Source of the DNA: Branchiostoma floridae
Taxonomy: Eukaryota > Chordata > Leptocardii > Amphioxiformes > Branchiostomatidae
Length of the DNA: 64,000 bases
Assembly: GCF_000003815.2 (NCBI RefSeq)
Contig: NC_049996.1
Span: 5,718,012 to 5,782,011, forward strand
Direction: 5' to 3'
This document shows positions 35,919-50,200 of this stretch, piece by piece (positions within the stretch are counted from its first letter, which is position 1; each line of letters opens with the position of its first letter). The notes under the pieces were generated by a model. That model had not been told where the DNA came from. It saw nothing but the letters and a program-made list of their open reading frames with translations, and made no database searches. A program made the position numbers and the translations under genes.

Positions 35919-36327
35919 TAGCCTGGTTACCAAAGCCCAGCCCGATCTCAAGTATCTATCGTGCAAGGGTCTGGCCGGATGGGATAGGCAGCCTTTTCAA
36001 TTTTGCCCCTTGTAGTGGGCAAAAAACTCCACCAATAGAACAGCAGCAGGATCAGCAGGAGGTACTATACCCCTGCCATGATTGGTTTAAGACCCCCAAC
36101 TGTATTTTTTGAATCCATAACAGTGACCACTAAGTACCTGATTCGCTAATGTGATAGCCTGCTGACCAACTGTGGTGTGTTTTAGCTGGCTACCTGGGGT
36201 GTGAGTGGTCATCAATCCTAGGTTCTCCTCCCTCTGATCAAGGGCCTTCGAGAACGTTTCTACGGCCATCCTGCCAGACCCCAACACAAAAGATATTTTT
36301 GAGGTTGGGGTATGGTATCCAGGCTAA
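35919..36327. mobile_element. MITE with TIR and target duplication
   Basis: Ends AGCCTGGTTACCAAAGCCC and (inverted) AGCCTGGATACCATACCCC. The flanks share AATGTAGAGTT on both sides, giving a target duplication of 7-11 bp depending on where the TIR is set. That would suit an hAT- or MULE-type donor. Confidence 0.75.
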
Positions 36328-36615
36328 TGTAGAGTTTGACAATGAAAAAATAAAATGCATCAGGATATTGGTATTTTGACCATGATATCATACAATTATG
36401 CGGAGAGTCAACATAAATCGACCTATGCTCGGTGGCTCCCTTTGTATCACCTTTTTATGACCTAAAATAAGGAGAACATTTTGGCCGGGCCTCAATTTGG
36501 GGATGTGACCGTAGCGTTAGTTTTGGTCATCAAACATCTAGGGGCCTAACCAGTGGAAGCACTACTGTCTGGTCAGGCTATTATGCACTTGAAATACGCC
36601 TGACTGAATAACTAC

Positions 36616-36677
36616 TCAACCTTTCTCACAGATGAATTCTTTTTCGACTAAGCTGCAAGGTTGAAGAGTCCAAGGAC
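36616..36677 (-). CDS. Gene E last exon: C-type lectin C-terminus
   Basis: Acceptor cgactgttgcag, phase 1, encoding PWTLQPCSLVEKEFICEKG and TGA at 36616-36618. PCS...EFICEK is the canonical end of a C-type lectin domain. Confidence 0.8.
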
Positions 36678-39600
36678 CTGCAACAGTCGGGAAGACAATG
36701 CTTACATTTAGGGAGAAACAAGGCTCACATTTTAACATATGATTCTTATAGACACACACATTGCTTTTATATTCGTTTTTATGTTGGTAGACTTCAGTCA
36801 TAATCATTCATTATGTTGTAATTTCAAGCATAAAATGAAATTAAAACAAAATTGGTGGCAGAACAGCACCAGCACCACTGTCAAGATATGGGCAATCCGG
36901 TGCTTCTGTGACGTCACATTATGCATATAGACACGTGAATCACGTGTGCATATCATTACAGACGTGCCCACAGAAGTAGTGGGTTACCCACACATGACAT
37001 TAGCATGGTTTGCATTCCAATTCAAGTCGGAAACCGATGACATTAAGATGAGCATACTATCTATGAAAGGGCATTTGTATGGTGATGACACACCGTGGCG
37101 CTCCAGAAATGCACAGAAAGGATCGTTGAGTCTCCAAATATATTCCCGGAAGCCGGTATATGAAATGTTCTGTTCCCGGAAGGCGTTCCCGACCGGACTT
37201 CCATCGCTCCAAGTAAAATCAACCATTTTCTAAAGAAAGAATGGAAAACGAGTAACGAAGAATTTTCGATTTTTTTCTCTGCGTAAAAAGTTTCATCAAG
37301 TTGGTACGTCACTGAATAAAGTAAAGATACTCTTTTTACACAACCATTGCTTTATTTCAGCCGACCTTTCGGTGACCGTCTGTCAGTAGTTCACTATTCA
37401 TATAAAATCTGCATAAAGCAGTCTATACATATGTAAATACTTTACGTTTATAAGCGCATCTGTAAACTGTAATCGACACTTATAATTACTGCCGCAGTAT
37501 AATGTGAACCAGTCAGATTTGCCCTGAGGAAAGTCGGTCACGTCGGCGCAAATAAAGCATTGTTGTGTATATGGTCTCTTTAATCAAGAACAATAATCGA
37601 AAACCAACACACTAGCGGTACTCTGTGATAACAGTCGACTGTTTTATAGAATCCAAATCAACCAGATATGTATGAAGTGCTGCGCATCCAAGCTCGTGTT
37701 TGGTTTCAGGTACGGATGCATGTCCATGGCATATGTGTACTAGAAATGCTTACTTTTCGGTTCCATGTAAAATTGCAAGTTGCCGTAGATTTGACAAAAA
37801 AATGTGAAAACTATACATGACAATTTACATATTTATAAAGTTCTTCTATATAGTCAGTAGTAAAAAAGATTCTCAGTTATAATACATGTTTTAGTTTTTC
37901 CGGCGCATATTTAACCTCTATGTAAGGTTTTCGATACCCAGCACTAGATACATGAAATGATTTCTAATGCCCAACTAGTAAGGCAACAAATTTCGGAAAA
38001 CGCAGGATGCTTTCCTCCCATTAATTGGCACAGCAAAAGAAGATGAAAGCTCTTCTGCAATCCTAGATACACAAAAAATGACAATTCAATGCAGTGATTT
38101 GAACAGGAGATATGCCACATCCAACGAGCGGGATTGGACTACTTTTACACTACGATTTTTGAGATCTTAATATTCCCTGTGGTATTTACCTATTTTCACA
38201 CTAGAAGGACTGTCTTCTCATAGACTATAATTAAATCTACGGTGAGGGGATTTTTCTTTTCAATCCAAGCTGATCTGAATATATCTATGTTAAGATTAAT
38301 CAAGATGACAAGATGACATTAAGATGACAGCACCAAGCTTCATTCCTATCCATCCAGTTTCAAAGGAAATGCGGAGAAACTTGTTTTCCTGCAGTGTGTT
38401 GACGGCCGCCAGGTGGCCACCCAGAGCTTGGCAGTACCTCTCTGCAGCCCACCAGACGAGTGGAGAGGGGAACTTCTGGTAACAGCGCTCTTCAAACATC
38501 CTCCAGCCCTTGCCACAGGAAAGGTCCTTAGCGCGTTGTTCTGAAATTGTGTAAGAAGTCTGAAATATAGCGGCCTGTTTGCCCTATTTTGTCGCTTACC
38601 AAAATGACAGTTGTGTGTTTGCTGCAAGAAGAAGTGGGTGTGCTTTGCGCAAAAGTGAGTGATCTTTGTCGCATCAACAATAGCATACTGCATATGAACC
38701 TCAAGCAAAGTCAAGGATCTTGCCAACATAAAAAAGAACGGGTATAATTTTTAACCATTTGGCCAACATTTGTTGGAACCAAGGTAATGAAGATACCCTG
38801 TGTAAGTATCACATATCATACACAAGAAGATATATCACATACGTTTACAGAGAATGTAAACGATGTACAAGATAAAATACGTGCCGCATGCCGTACCCTT
38901 TATTGGGCATCCCAGCAGTCCTATGTCCATTGCTGCAGTTCCCACCCGCGAGTGCGGTGTAAGCCTCACCACCTTGGCGTGCACTGCTATGGCCAGGTGA
39001 AGCACCTCTCGTCCAGAACGATCAAATGTTGCTTGGAACATCTTAGAAATTTGAATACGGAAGGATATGCATTGAATGTCAACATCCTAAAGTTAGAACC
39101 ATGACTTCTTTACCTCTAAGGTTTGTAAAGCCACCGCTGTTACAAGACGCTAACAATGTTGAATCATAAAACATAAGGGCTATTCCTAGGATGACTGATT
39201 GTCTATTTTATTCAAAAGACGGATAAAAGAGACGCTTAAAGAATTCAAAGATAGGAAAGAATGATCAGTGAACAGTTTCATCGGGTCGTTGCGTCACTGA
39301 ATAAAGAGACTCTTTTTACACAAACAACTATTGATTTATCCACACCGACGTTTCGGTGAACGTCTGTGACTGTCCTGTACTGCAGCCCTAGGTGTCGCTG
39401 CTTACAGTGAACAGATGCGGTCACAAACATGTACAGAAACTGCTTTGTGCGAATATTTAACATACGATACCCAATGTAGAGGAGTGTAATCACTGTGATA
39501 TATAGGAGTGTGATTTTCAACAATAAAAATGACCTCGTGAATAAAGCAATGGTTTTGCAAAAAAAGACTCTTTATTCAGCGAATAATGATGTAAATCAAA

Positions 39601-42600
39601 ACGCTAGTGGAAACAAAGGAAAATTCAACACACCTTCCTTTCGTCCCCTTCCGTATATGCTGTCATGCAGGCGGTCCCCAGCCCATATTCCAATGCAAAG
39701 GTGTGTGTATGTGCTGATTTTACACCAGAGACAACAACTCCGGCCAGCTGTATGGGGCTTGCCAGGGTTATTTGTAGCCAGTCGTCATCACCTTCCACCA
39801 CCCAGTGCGTCAGGAACAGCCCACGGTTTCTGCGACTTAGGTAGCTACTGGTACTGCCTATACCTTCATCAATGGAATATCCCTCCAGAAGTAAGGGCAC
39901 TGGTACAAAACAAGCCCCAATCCCTATGGAGAACACACGATGATCGGCACAAAGTCATCTTTGTGACGCGTGTTATTGATTATAAGACCAACTGAAACTG
40001 AATGAATCTCACGTCAAAACTTATAAACGATGTGATATATGTCCAGCCTGGAAGGTTCCGGGTCAAAGTTGAAATCTGAGGGATGGGCAAGGGCGCGTGG
40101 TTTTCTCCTTAACGTTTGGTCCCTGTTGCTTAGTGACCGTTAAAGTTAAGCAGAGATTTTTTTCTGATATCTTGAAAAGCCTTTGGGTTTTAGTATTTTG
40201 GCCGTGGAGCAGTTGGTCGGCCCTCGAAACCTTTTTTGGGGGGTATTCGTCTGCTACAACGGTGATGCGTTTTTTCCGCCCGATGACCGAAATAGCATCG
40301 TTTTTCATACATTCTAAATGAATTTGCGTCATCGCCAGAGATTTTGAAAAGGTATCACATGTACTTTTTTTTTATTTTCACAGACATGAAGTACTTCTCT
40401 CGCATGTAAGCTACTATCATGTGAGAATTATTTTTCGATCAGCTTCTTTTTTTTAAAAAAAGGTACACAATATACATTTTACTGGAGATTCTAACCCAAA
40501 AAAGAGACAACGGACTATACTAACAAGACCATCGGAAATCAGCAGAAAAGGGTTTTTCACCGTTGTGGTTTCATGATGTAATTATGCTCACCAATGCAGG
40601 CATCTTCGTCTGAAGCGTCAGAGCAGTCCGGTATGCCATCACAAAGATTGTTCGATGAAAAGAACCGATTGGTCTGGATGCATGGTAGTCTGTCTCTGAA
40701 CATAGCTAAGCACAGACAAGAAAAAGTTGTATGAAGTACATTTCATCGTGCACATCTTTGTGTAAGTTACCGGCATACCAACTATCATGGAAATCCGCTG
40801 TTCCGTTGGCCTAATCCTCCCTAAAAGATTCTCATAGAGTTACCCCCAGGAGTTCCAGCGCAAGGTGCTAGGGGGCCCAAATCTACACTATATCCTTGTA
40901 GCATGTCCAGGACAAAAGATACAAAAAAATGGACGGTCTGCTGCATTATCAATGTCGGACACCAGGGGGCCAGAGTCGATATTGTCCACCGTATTCCCAA
41001 CAACTATCTACATAACAAATACTAGGGGTGGTACCGGTACAGAAACTTCAGGTACAGGTACGGACCTGGACCTAATTGTCTGTGAACTTATCATGCTCAA
41101 AACAACGGTCCATTTCACTAACAAAGCATTATGTTAGGTAGAGTATCCGACGTACTTTGGTGTTTTAAAATCTTATCATCGTGTGAAAAACACTAACTGC
41201 CTCTGTTTTAGACCATGTTTGACTATGGAAACTTGGTAAAATGAGATATCATCTCTCCTCTACTTCGCTCTTGCTATTTGCTTTGACATGTAAGCCGCAA
41301 AACACGTAAACGCCTGTCGGTATATATTTGTTCATTTTCGAATCGGTCCAACATCCGGTCCATTGATTTTTTTAGGTCCGATTTTTTCGGACCGGTCCAA
41401 CAAGAAAAAACGGTTTTGTACCAGTACACTGTACCGGTACCCACCCCTACCAACTACCATCACAATACGGAAACACATAAAGACAGACAACACACAGACG
41501 GATAAAAAAACAATACCTCCATTTGTCATGTAGGTAACAACATGTGTATATGATTTCATAATATCAAGATAGTACGTTGACAATGCTAAAATGTCGCTGT
41601 GAATGCGTTCTCGGAATGGCGAATGGCCTTCTTCACATCAGTACTTGAGATCGCGTGGCGCAGCGTGTTTGCCTCGGGAACGAGAGGTCTCGAGTTCGAA
41701 CCCGACTGCCATGTCACCGATCTTGTGCCCTTGGGAAAGGCACTTTACACGACTTTCCTCACTCTACTCAGGTGAAAATGAGTACTTAGCTTAGCTAGAT
41801 AGGACGTTAAATGGAGGTCCCGTGTCTGGGGAGAGCCATACCCCAGGTACGTTAAAGAACCCGCCACATGTGCGATGGTGCGGCGTGAGTGGTTCAAAAC
41901 CTACAGTCCCTTGGCCGCACCTGGGGCAATTACTGTCGTATTGAGGTCACCTGAGTGGCACCGAATGGCAGCTCGCTCCAGACCCTTGCGATTTAGCCCC
42001 GCCTATTGTAAGCTCCTCGCAATTCAGCCCCTGCCTGCCAAGAGAGAGTAGCGGCCCACCCAATAACCATAAAATACTTCGAAACACTTCAAACACTTTA
42101 CACGGAAACAACATTATACTGCCTTCATTATACTGCCTTCGTTAACTTAACATAAATTTACCACATCTCCTTGGACTCTCGTCCACACCAGTCCTACAGT
42201 CCTCTCGACCGTCGCAATACTGTGAAAAGCTGATTTCCTTGTATGTTGATCGGCCTATCAACGTATCCATGCATTTAGTTGTGGCTGGTTTTGGAAAGAA
42301 AACAGTACAGAAATAAACAAGTTTTAGTTCAGGATACCTGTGAACAGCATTTCAGCATATTTTACTGTAATTGTAATTGTACTGCCGCAATATCACCATG
42401 TCCTGTACTTAGGTCGCAAGAGCATACATGTACAATAAAGATTTTTCAAGTTTCATTCATTCATTCATTCGTTCATTTCTTCCTTACTGGTTCACTCATT
42501 TATTCATTCATTCCTTCACTCACGGTAATTTGATTACATCATTGCCATTAGTCACAGCGGACTAATATGTTCTGAAACTAACCAAGATATAAGGAGTGCA

Positions 42601-44200
42601 TAAAATTTTGGTGTATGATTATACTTTAATTTAATTTACATAAAGTAATTTATCAATGCCCACCAAATTTCAAATCATTACCTGACAAACGACACCTGGG
42701 TAACGTTAGGTGAGGTAGAAGAAAGGGTCATCGATCTGAGGTGTTCAAAGTTATGATCAGCTGGTCAAAGTCAATTTGCTCTGCTGAAAATCAGATACCC
42801 CCTTCTTTCTGGTTGAAGTACGAGGGGAATTCTCAGCAAACATTTGTACAAGATTTCGTGGCATGAGGAACACAGCTCTAACATCACAGTTCACCCTTGT
42901 TTTCCTCGTCACTTACCTTCTGATTTTCAAAAAGACGTCGACCACAATGATTTGAAATTTGGTGGAAATTGGTAAAATACTCCATGCTATATAGTTATGA
43001 CCATAAATTCGAGTTGTGCACCTTGGTGAGGAGCAGAACTTACTGATCACCCCTCGTAAGGCTTATTAGAGGTTATATATATATATTTATATATATTACC
43101 TACCACAGTTTGTCTCTTCTGAAGAATCTAGACAGTGCGGCACCCCATCGCATGGGTGATCCTCATTTGGGCACTTCCGTGTCGCCTCGCACGTTTCGAA
43201 ATGACAGTTTACTTCCTCTGAAGAAAGAAACTTCATCACTTATCACATTTATTTGTTTTTCGTTTGTTTGTTTGCATACCAGGTAAACCGTAATTTTTGG
43301 AAACGGGTGAAAAGTGGTGCACGTGCAGATGTCACCTACATATTCAGATCAACATCAGCCAAAAGAGTTTTATCAAACGGCTATAAACGATATTTGTGTC
43401 GCGCAGATCTAGACTGTTGCATGGTACAGATGACTATGTGCCAGGAACATGTACATCCTCTCTTGTTCAGCAGAGCTGAAGACTTACGCCTCTTGTTTTG
43501 TCTTCGTTTCTTCAAATTGGAAGATTTCGACTTTCCCTTTGGTATTTGCGGATTAGTCAGAATACTTGTCCCAAAGGCCTTATGTCAGAAACTCACCTAG
43601 CAGTAATTTTATAAGTGTTGAAAATGTAGGACAAGTACAGACTTTGATCATGATTAGAGCCAGTAGCAAGGGAAAGAAGAAGAAAAAATTATGACAATCT
43701 GTTACTTTAGCTGATGGCTAATGCAATACTAGCAGCTAGTGGTAGTGCAATGCGGCTTCGCTACAGCTCGCGTTTTGACCTAGCACACCGGGCCACTCCT
43801 ACTCTTCTCGGTATGTGTTGGGATTAGTGTGCAGAGGCTTTAAGGCTATAAATGATGCATGGAGATCCCGCATACGTACAGGGGCCGCTGACGTCACGAT
43901 CGAAATGACGAATGCGACCCCTTACAACATAGCTGAGTCAACGCTAGCATCAAACTCCGGCGCAGGGATCACGGAATTTGATCCAAATGGCCAAGCAGCG
44001 GGATTACGTTACAACTTGGGCCACGGGGGAGGGGGCAAATGATCTACGCAAGCCTGGCCTAGTCTTGTGTTCTCTCGCGAGATCGAGACTAGGTTATTCT
44101 CCGTGATCAAGATGTGCTGTCAGGCATCGAAAATTTGGAGGTATGTACTTAACCTTTAAAACAGTCACTGTTGGAAGAATATTGGTAGTAACCGGAAAAT

Positions 44201-44267
<67 letters not shown>

Positions 44268-47200
44268 TGAATTTAAATAATGACTCTAGTTCACCTTTAT
44301 CTGTGAGGTAACCTATATCCGTTGTTTTTCACAGCAGCTCGTTTAGGGGTATCAAGTCAAAAGACGGTGGTTTCAAATTGTAAAATTCAAAATATAGCAT
44401 TTTGAACTCACATTTCGTCGGCATGATAGCCCTAAATACCCTGCTTTTAAAAACAACGGATATAGGCTACCCCACGAATAAAGGTGAACTGGCATTATAA
44501 GAATGTAAACAGATTTACCACAATTTTGTTCGTCCTCCCAGTTACCACAGATATTGACATCGTCACACAGGTAGATCCAAGAAGGACATGTTCCCAAACC
44601 GCAAGTGTAGTTGTGGTGGTAGGAATGTTCATAACCAATAAATACCTTAGCTATCTCGTGCGAAGCCCACTGTCCAATGCAGCTATCTGTAACGACACGA
44701 ATACCTTGTCATATACGTCATCTTGGATATGTCGCAAGAAACAAAGCTTTTTGTTAGATTGCCTAACATATGGGCAGTAGGGTAAAGAGTAAAGACCGTT
44801 GTCATTAGCCAGATCATGTTGATACGATTATATGGATGACATCCACATGAGAAACTTTTTTTCGCAAATTATTTTATTAGCACATTCGAATCAGTTTTGG
44901 GGTTCTAGCGGATGCCATCCATATAATACAATCAATATGGCCTTTCAGTTCTCACCAAGTGGTATTTATATTCAGTGTCAGAATAACACAAGCAGCGGTC
45001 CTTGTCAAAAGTTATATATCGGTGAAACAGAACGTTCCACGAAACGTGTACAAGTATCTAAAAACATTTAAATTGAGTGTCAAGAACGCTCCGTTTCACT
45101 AGACCCTTTCTCGCTAAACGACATCGAAGCACAGGTCACTTTATAGAGAGTTCAGAAACCTCTATGACGTCATAATATTCATTAACAGAGAAGGCAGAGG
45201 GGGCAAGGACTTCCAATGACCTTTGACCTGCTGCCTACGTCACACTTACATTTCACGTCAGCAAACCGGCCCCTGAGTTATCTTGAAAAAGACCAGGGCA
45301 CTGATAAAAACTTTAGCGAAATTTCTGTTTGGAGTAAAGTTAAATGAGTCCTAAACTCAAGAAGTGGCTAATAATTTCCAATAGAAATATCAAGTATCAA
45401 TGAATGCACGTATATAATCACGCGATTCTTTAGGTATTTCCCTTGTGGTGAATTTCCCGACGTGTCTTTGTAAAACCGTCCCGTATGTTAGAAACAAAAG
45501 ACTGAAGCAATCCTTCGTGCATTGCACCAATAGGTTTTATTAAAGGGTTAATGCCCCGGCCCGAGGTGTATACGGTGAGATAATCCCTGGTCAGGTGCGA
45601 TAACCACCGAATAAACCACCGAGTGAGCGAGCTCACTCGNNNNNNNNNNNNNNNNNNNNNNNNNNNNNNNNNNNNNNNNNNNNNNNNNNNNNNNNNNNNN
45701 NNNNNNNNNNNNNNNNNNNNNNNNNNNNNNNNNNNNNNNAGGTGGTTATCGCACCTGACCAGGGATTATCTCACCATATACACCGAGGATAAGGCAGGGC
45801 ATTAACGTTATTATCATATAGCCTACACAAACTGACCCATTTAAGCAACAAATTCCTTTATAATACATACATCCCTTATTCAAGACTTCCAAGGCTTGAC
45901 ATAATGACAAATTCCCTTCTGCTGGGACACGTGTGCTGCTATTCAATCCTAAATTATAGTTGTACATATTCAATAAATTTGAAGGAATGTGAACAGTAAT
46001 AATGTTTGGATCAAGGTCGTTTTCAAGGCTTTAAATACTAACAAAGATGTCGATTCATTATGTTACTTGTTAAATGGAACTGGACCATTACAATGGTCTT
46101 GGTCCCCATGTAACTCTAACATGGACTGCACACTGTACACCGGCACCGGTGTCGATTTGCATCGACACTGGTGCCGGTGTCGATTCATTCTGACCAATCA
46201 GGGGAGCGATAACCACCTGCCTGGCCTGAATCTACGTGTTACGGCGTCATAACCAACGTGGAACGGGGCCTTCTGATTGGTCCGCGGCGCCTGGCTATAT
46301 GATAATAAAGCCATAGAGACCCTACCCATGTATAGACACTAGTACTTCCTTCCTCGTGAATATGCATAATACGATGTCAAAACAAACACATTACAAGTCT
46401 TTCTTATCGCTCCTGAAAGCGTTTTTTTATATTCATTGCATTTTAACTAAACAGAAATAACAGAGATGATTACATAATGACAATAGAGATGGAGACAATA
46501 ACTGAGACAAAACATAAACATAAAACACGGATCCAAAAATATTAACAGTACTACAGCGGGAAGAAAATTGGAAGTATTTTTGCAATCTAGTTGTAACTAA
46601 ATGTAAGGCCTTGTCAGGCACATTATATAGGCTGCGATTGATTAGGGCACGCGTGGGACTAGTGGATACTTAATCATACACTGGAAAGAATTCTGCATTT
46701 CTGATTTCCTAGAATCATCTATTGGAGAAATAACACCCCTCTTGTAGTTTAGGACTCGTTTGAATAATTCTTTATATGATAAAAATCTTACCACAACTCA
46801 GTTCATCTGGTGGAGGAATGTACCCTCCGTAGCGATAAAAACTACAGTCAGGATGTCCATCACATACACGGTGCTGTTCTTTGCATTCATTCGTATCTCC
46901 ACAGAAAAAGCCACCAATGTCATTACAATACCCTTCTGTGATATTGAAAGAGAACAAGAAACATTACGTCATCATCATACATCATGCAATACAGAATGCC
47001 AACTTGGAGTTCCATTGTATGCAACCAAATGCTTTATTCCAACGACCTTTATGTTACCGCCGTTTGTTTGTTTGTTTGTTTGTTTGAACCTTTATTTATT
47101 AATGAAAGCCCAACTCGGCCTACATGCCACTTTTCATGGAGGTCATGAGGGAAGAGGCAAGGGCCAGACAAAGTATATAACAGAGATACAGTTTACATCG

Positions 47201-50200
47201 TTTAGAGTCCTTATAAGTCATATAAGTCTATATACACAATTTTACATACATACAAAATACATGATAGAAAGAAACTGCTACATGATTCAAGTCCGTTCAT
47301 TTTGACCGTTACCATTACTTTAAGAGTCTCTTAAAGGAAGTCAGACTTGAGGCTGTCACCTTCCTCAGGGAAATTCTGACTGGTTCACATTGCGACTGAT
47401 CGTCTCAACGAACGTGTCCAAGTCTTAAGCCTGAACGGAACCTTTCTCCGGCTGTTGCCAACGGTCGTGCCCGGAGGGACACGTATCAGGCCTCATGACG
47501 TCACCATAGACAGAAAAGGTCGTCTGTGGGTTGTAGGACTTGACATTTTTGGACAAGGCCCCTTTTTTCATGTCCTGCGGTACAACCTTGAAGGCCGATC
47601 AGTGTCAACGTTTAAGACGTCAGTCATGAGAGGTCGTGCTACCATTACCACGGACCCGCGCAATAACAACGTCATCGTGGCGAAACAAAGGAACTTGTTT
47701 ATCTTCCACCCAAACGGCACGCGCTGCGGAGGGTTCAGTTTGCGAGGGTCATGACGTACAGAGATCGTTCAGCCCCACATACATCGCAGTAGACGACAAA
47801 GGAAACTTTTTTGAAACCTCTCCTCACCGCAGTGTCCATGTGTATTCTAGCGAGGGACATTTCTTGTACGAATTTGGAGCGTGTCGTAACAAGACGGCAA
47901 AGCTGTGCTATCCGAAAGACATTTGCATTGACGCTTTAGGGCGAGTCCTGGTGGCGCAGAGAATATTTGGTGGACAAGTGGACATATTCACCCGCGATGG
48001 GGACTTCGAACCATCGTTAATAGTTCAGACGCTATTCGAGGGCCAAGTATGATATTCTCTCCCCTTGCACATTCTGTTGTTTTCTTTAATTTGCTGTATT
48101 TATGATTGTTTTTAAAGTGCAAAATAAAATCAATCAATCAATCAAGTAGCCTTGCACTGGCACCGGGAGGACAGTTGGTAGTTACACACGGGAACCTCGT
48201 AAGCATCTTCCCGTGCCAAACGGTATATCTATAGTAACACACCAAATGTTAGTGATCCCCGAATGGCATATCCGTAGGGATTTCTGGCAAATGGCATATC
48301 CGCAGTGACTTTCTTCTCTTTACTCAGGTGACAAATGAGTACCAAGCTTCGGCTAGGGCCGTCCCTCGGATAGGACGTTAAGTGCTCAGGGAGAGCCTCA
48401 TCTCGAGCACGTTAAAGTAATCCGAAATTACCAAAAAGAGTAGGGGTCCTTCCCGGTGTGAGTGGATCAAACCTTACAGTCTTGTCGCCGGTTGACATCT
48501 TGCAAAGATGATGGCCACGTGTTATGTCAGTCCTTCCATACATGTGGTAAAACTGAATAAAAAGATAAACTACGACCCCGAGTTCCACGACCCCATATTC
48601 GCCGAATAATTCAATCCTTTACAACTGCTGTAATAATTCTGTTTGTTATTAATTATGCAAATAAGGTCCTCAGTTGCATAAAAGGCTTAATCTCATTTTC
48701 TGATAATTTATGCAAATGAGGACCTCATTTACATGATTGATGTTCAACGATCTTTATCTGTATGAAGTTCCCGTCATTTACCACAATGAGATTATAGCAT
48801 TTTCTCAATAGGTCTTTATTTTGCATAATATATATCTTTAACTAGAGTTCGGCGACCTCATACCTCCATGAAATATTTAGAGCTTTTTTAAATATTATGC
48901 AAATGACTTACAATTTACATAATGTATGCCTGGTGATGTTCATCATTGACTAACATGTATAAAATTCCCATCATTAATCATTAAGCGGATTTGCAATTTT
49001 TATGTATATTATGCAAATCAGTTCCTCATTTGTATATTTGGTATCTGCTTATATTTTACCAATCATAACTCACATTTGTTACATTTACTGAAGTCCAGTT
49101 ATTGAAAACAATGGAATTATACAATTTCCATATTAAATATGCAAATTAAATCCTCATTTGCATAAAATGTATATCATTATGAACATCTTTGCTAAAGCTA
49201 CCTACAAATGTACATGCCTAAAATGGTGGCAATCCGTCATTCCTTTCTGCAGTTATCCTCCTTTGAATGTCTTGACAAAAACTCCCCTGCAGTTCTAAAA
49301 TTATATGTTAGGGGGCTGAAACTTGCCCCAATTTGTCATGATGCTAAAAGCTCTCTACCACCTAAATATCAAAACCATATCATGTCCGGGAGAAGAGATA
49401 CATAGAAAAAACTGCTATGATAGAATATTCTCATTATTTATGCAAATGTAATCCTATTTTGCATAATTAGTATTTTATCTTGTACAACATTGTCTAAGGT
49501 ACCTACATACCAAAAATCATGAAAAATCGTTCTTTCCTTCTTGAGTTATCCTCTTGAGAAGTTTTTGACAAAAATACCCCTGCTATCCCAAAACTAGCCA
49601 CTAGGGGGCCCAAGCTTATGTCACTTATTTCTGAGCACAAGAGCTATCTAACAATCAAAAATCGTGACCATAGCGTGTTCAGAACATGAGATAGCAAAAC
49701 CGAAAGTTGCGCTGAAGTACCAATGGAAGCCGCTAGGGGGCACAAAATCTAATCATTCTCACCTTTTATCACACCCTACCAACACACCAAGTATGAAACC
49801 AATCCACCCAGCCGTTCTTGAGTTATCTTGTTTACATACACACACACACAGAGACAGACAGACAAAGGCAGGGTAAACTAGAGTTCGGCGACCTTATACC
49901 TCCATGAAATATTTAGAGCTTTAAATTTCATGCAATTGACTAACACATTAACATGATTTATGCATGGTGTTGTAATCATTGACTAACGTACACATATCAC
50001 AATTATAAGATTCCCATCATTAATCATAAAGCGGTTTTGCAATTTTTACATGAAGTATGCAAATAGGTTCCTCATTGCCATATTTGGTATCTAATTATAT
50101 TCCACCGATCATAGTTAACAAGTGTTACATTTATTGAAGTCCAGTTATTGCAAACAATAGAATTATACAATTTCCTCACTAATTATGAAAATTAAGTCCT

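Noticed and set aside
41645-41720. Possible tRNA gene with A and B boxes
   Set aside because: No complete cloverleaf. The sequence continues into a SINE body present in other copies.
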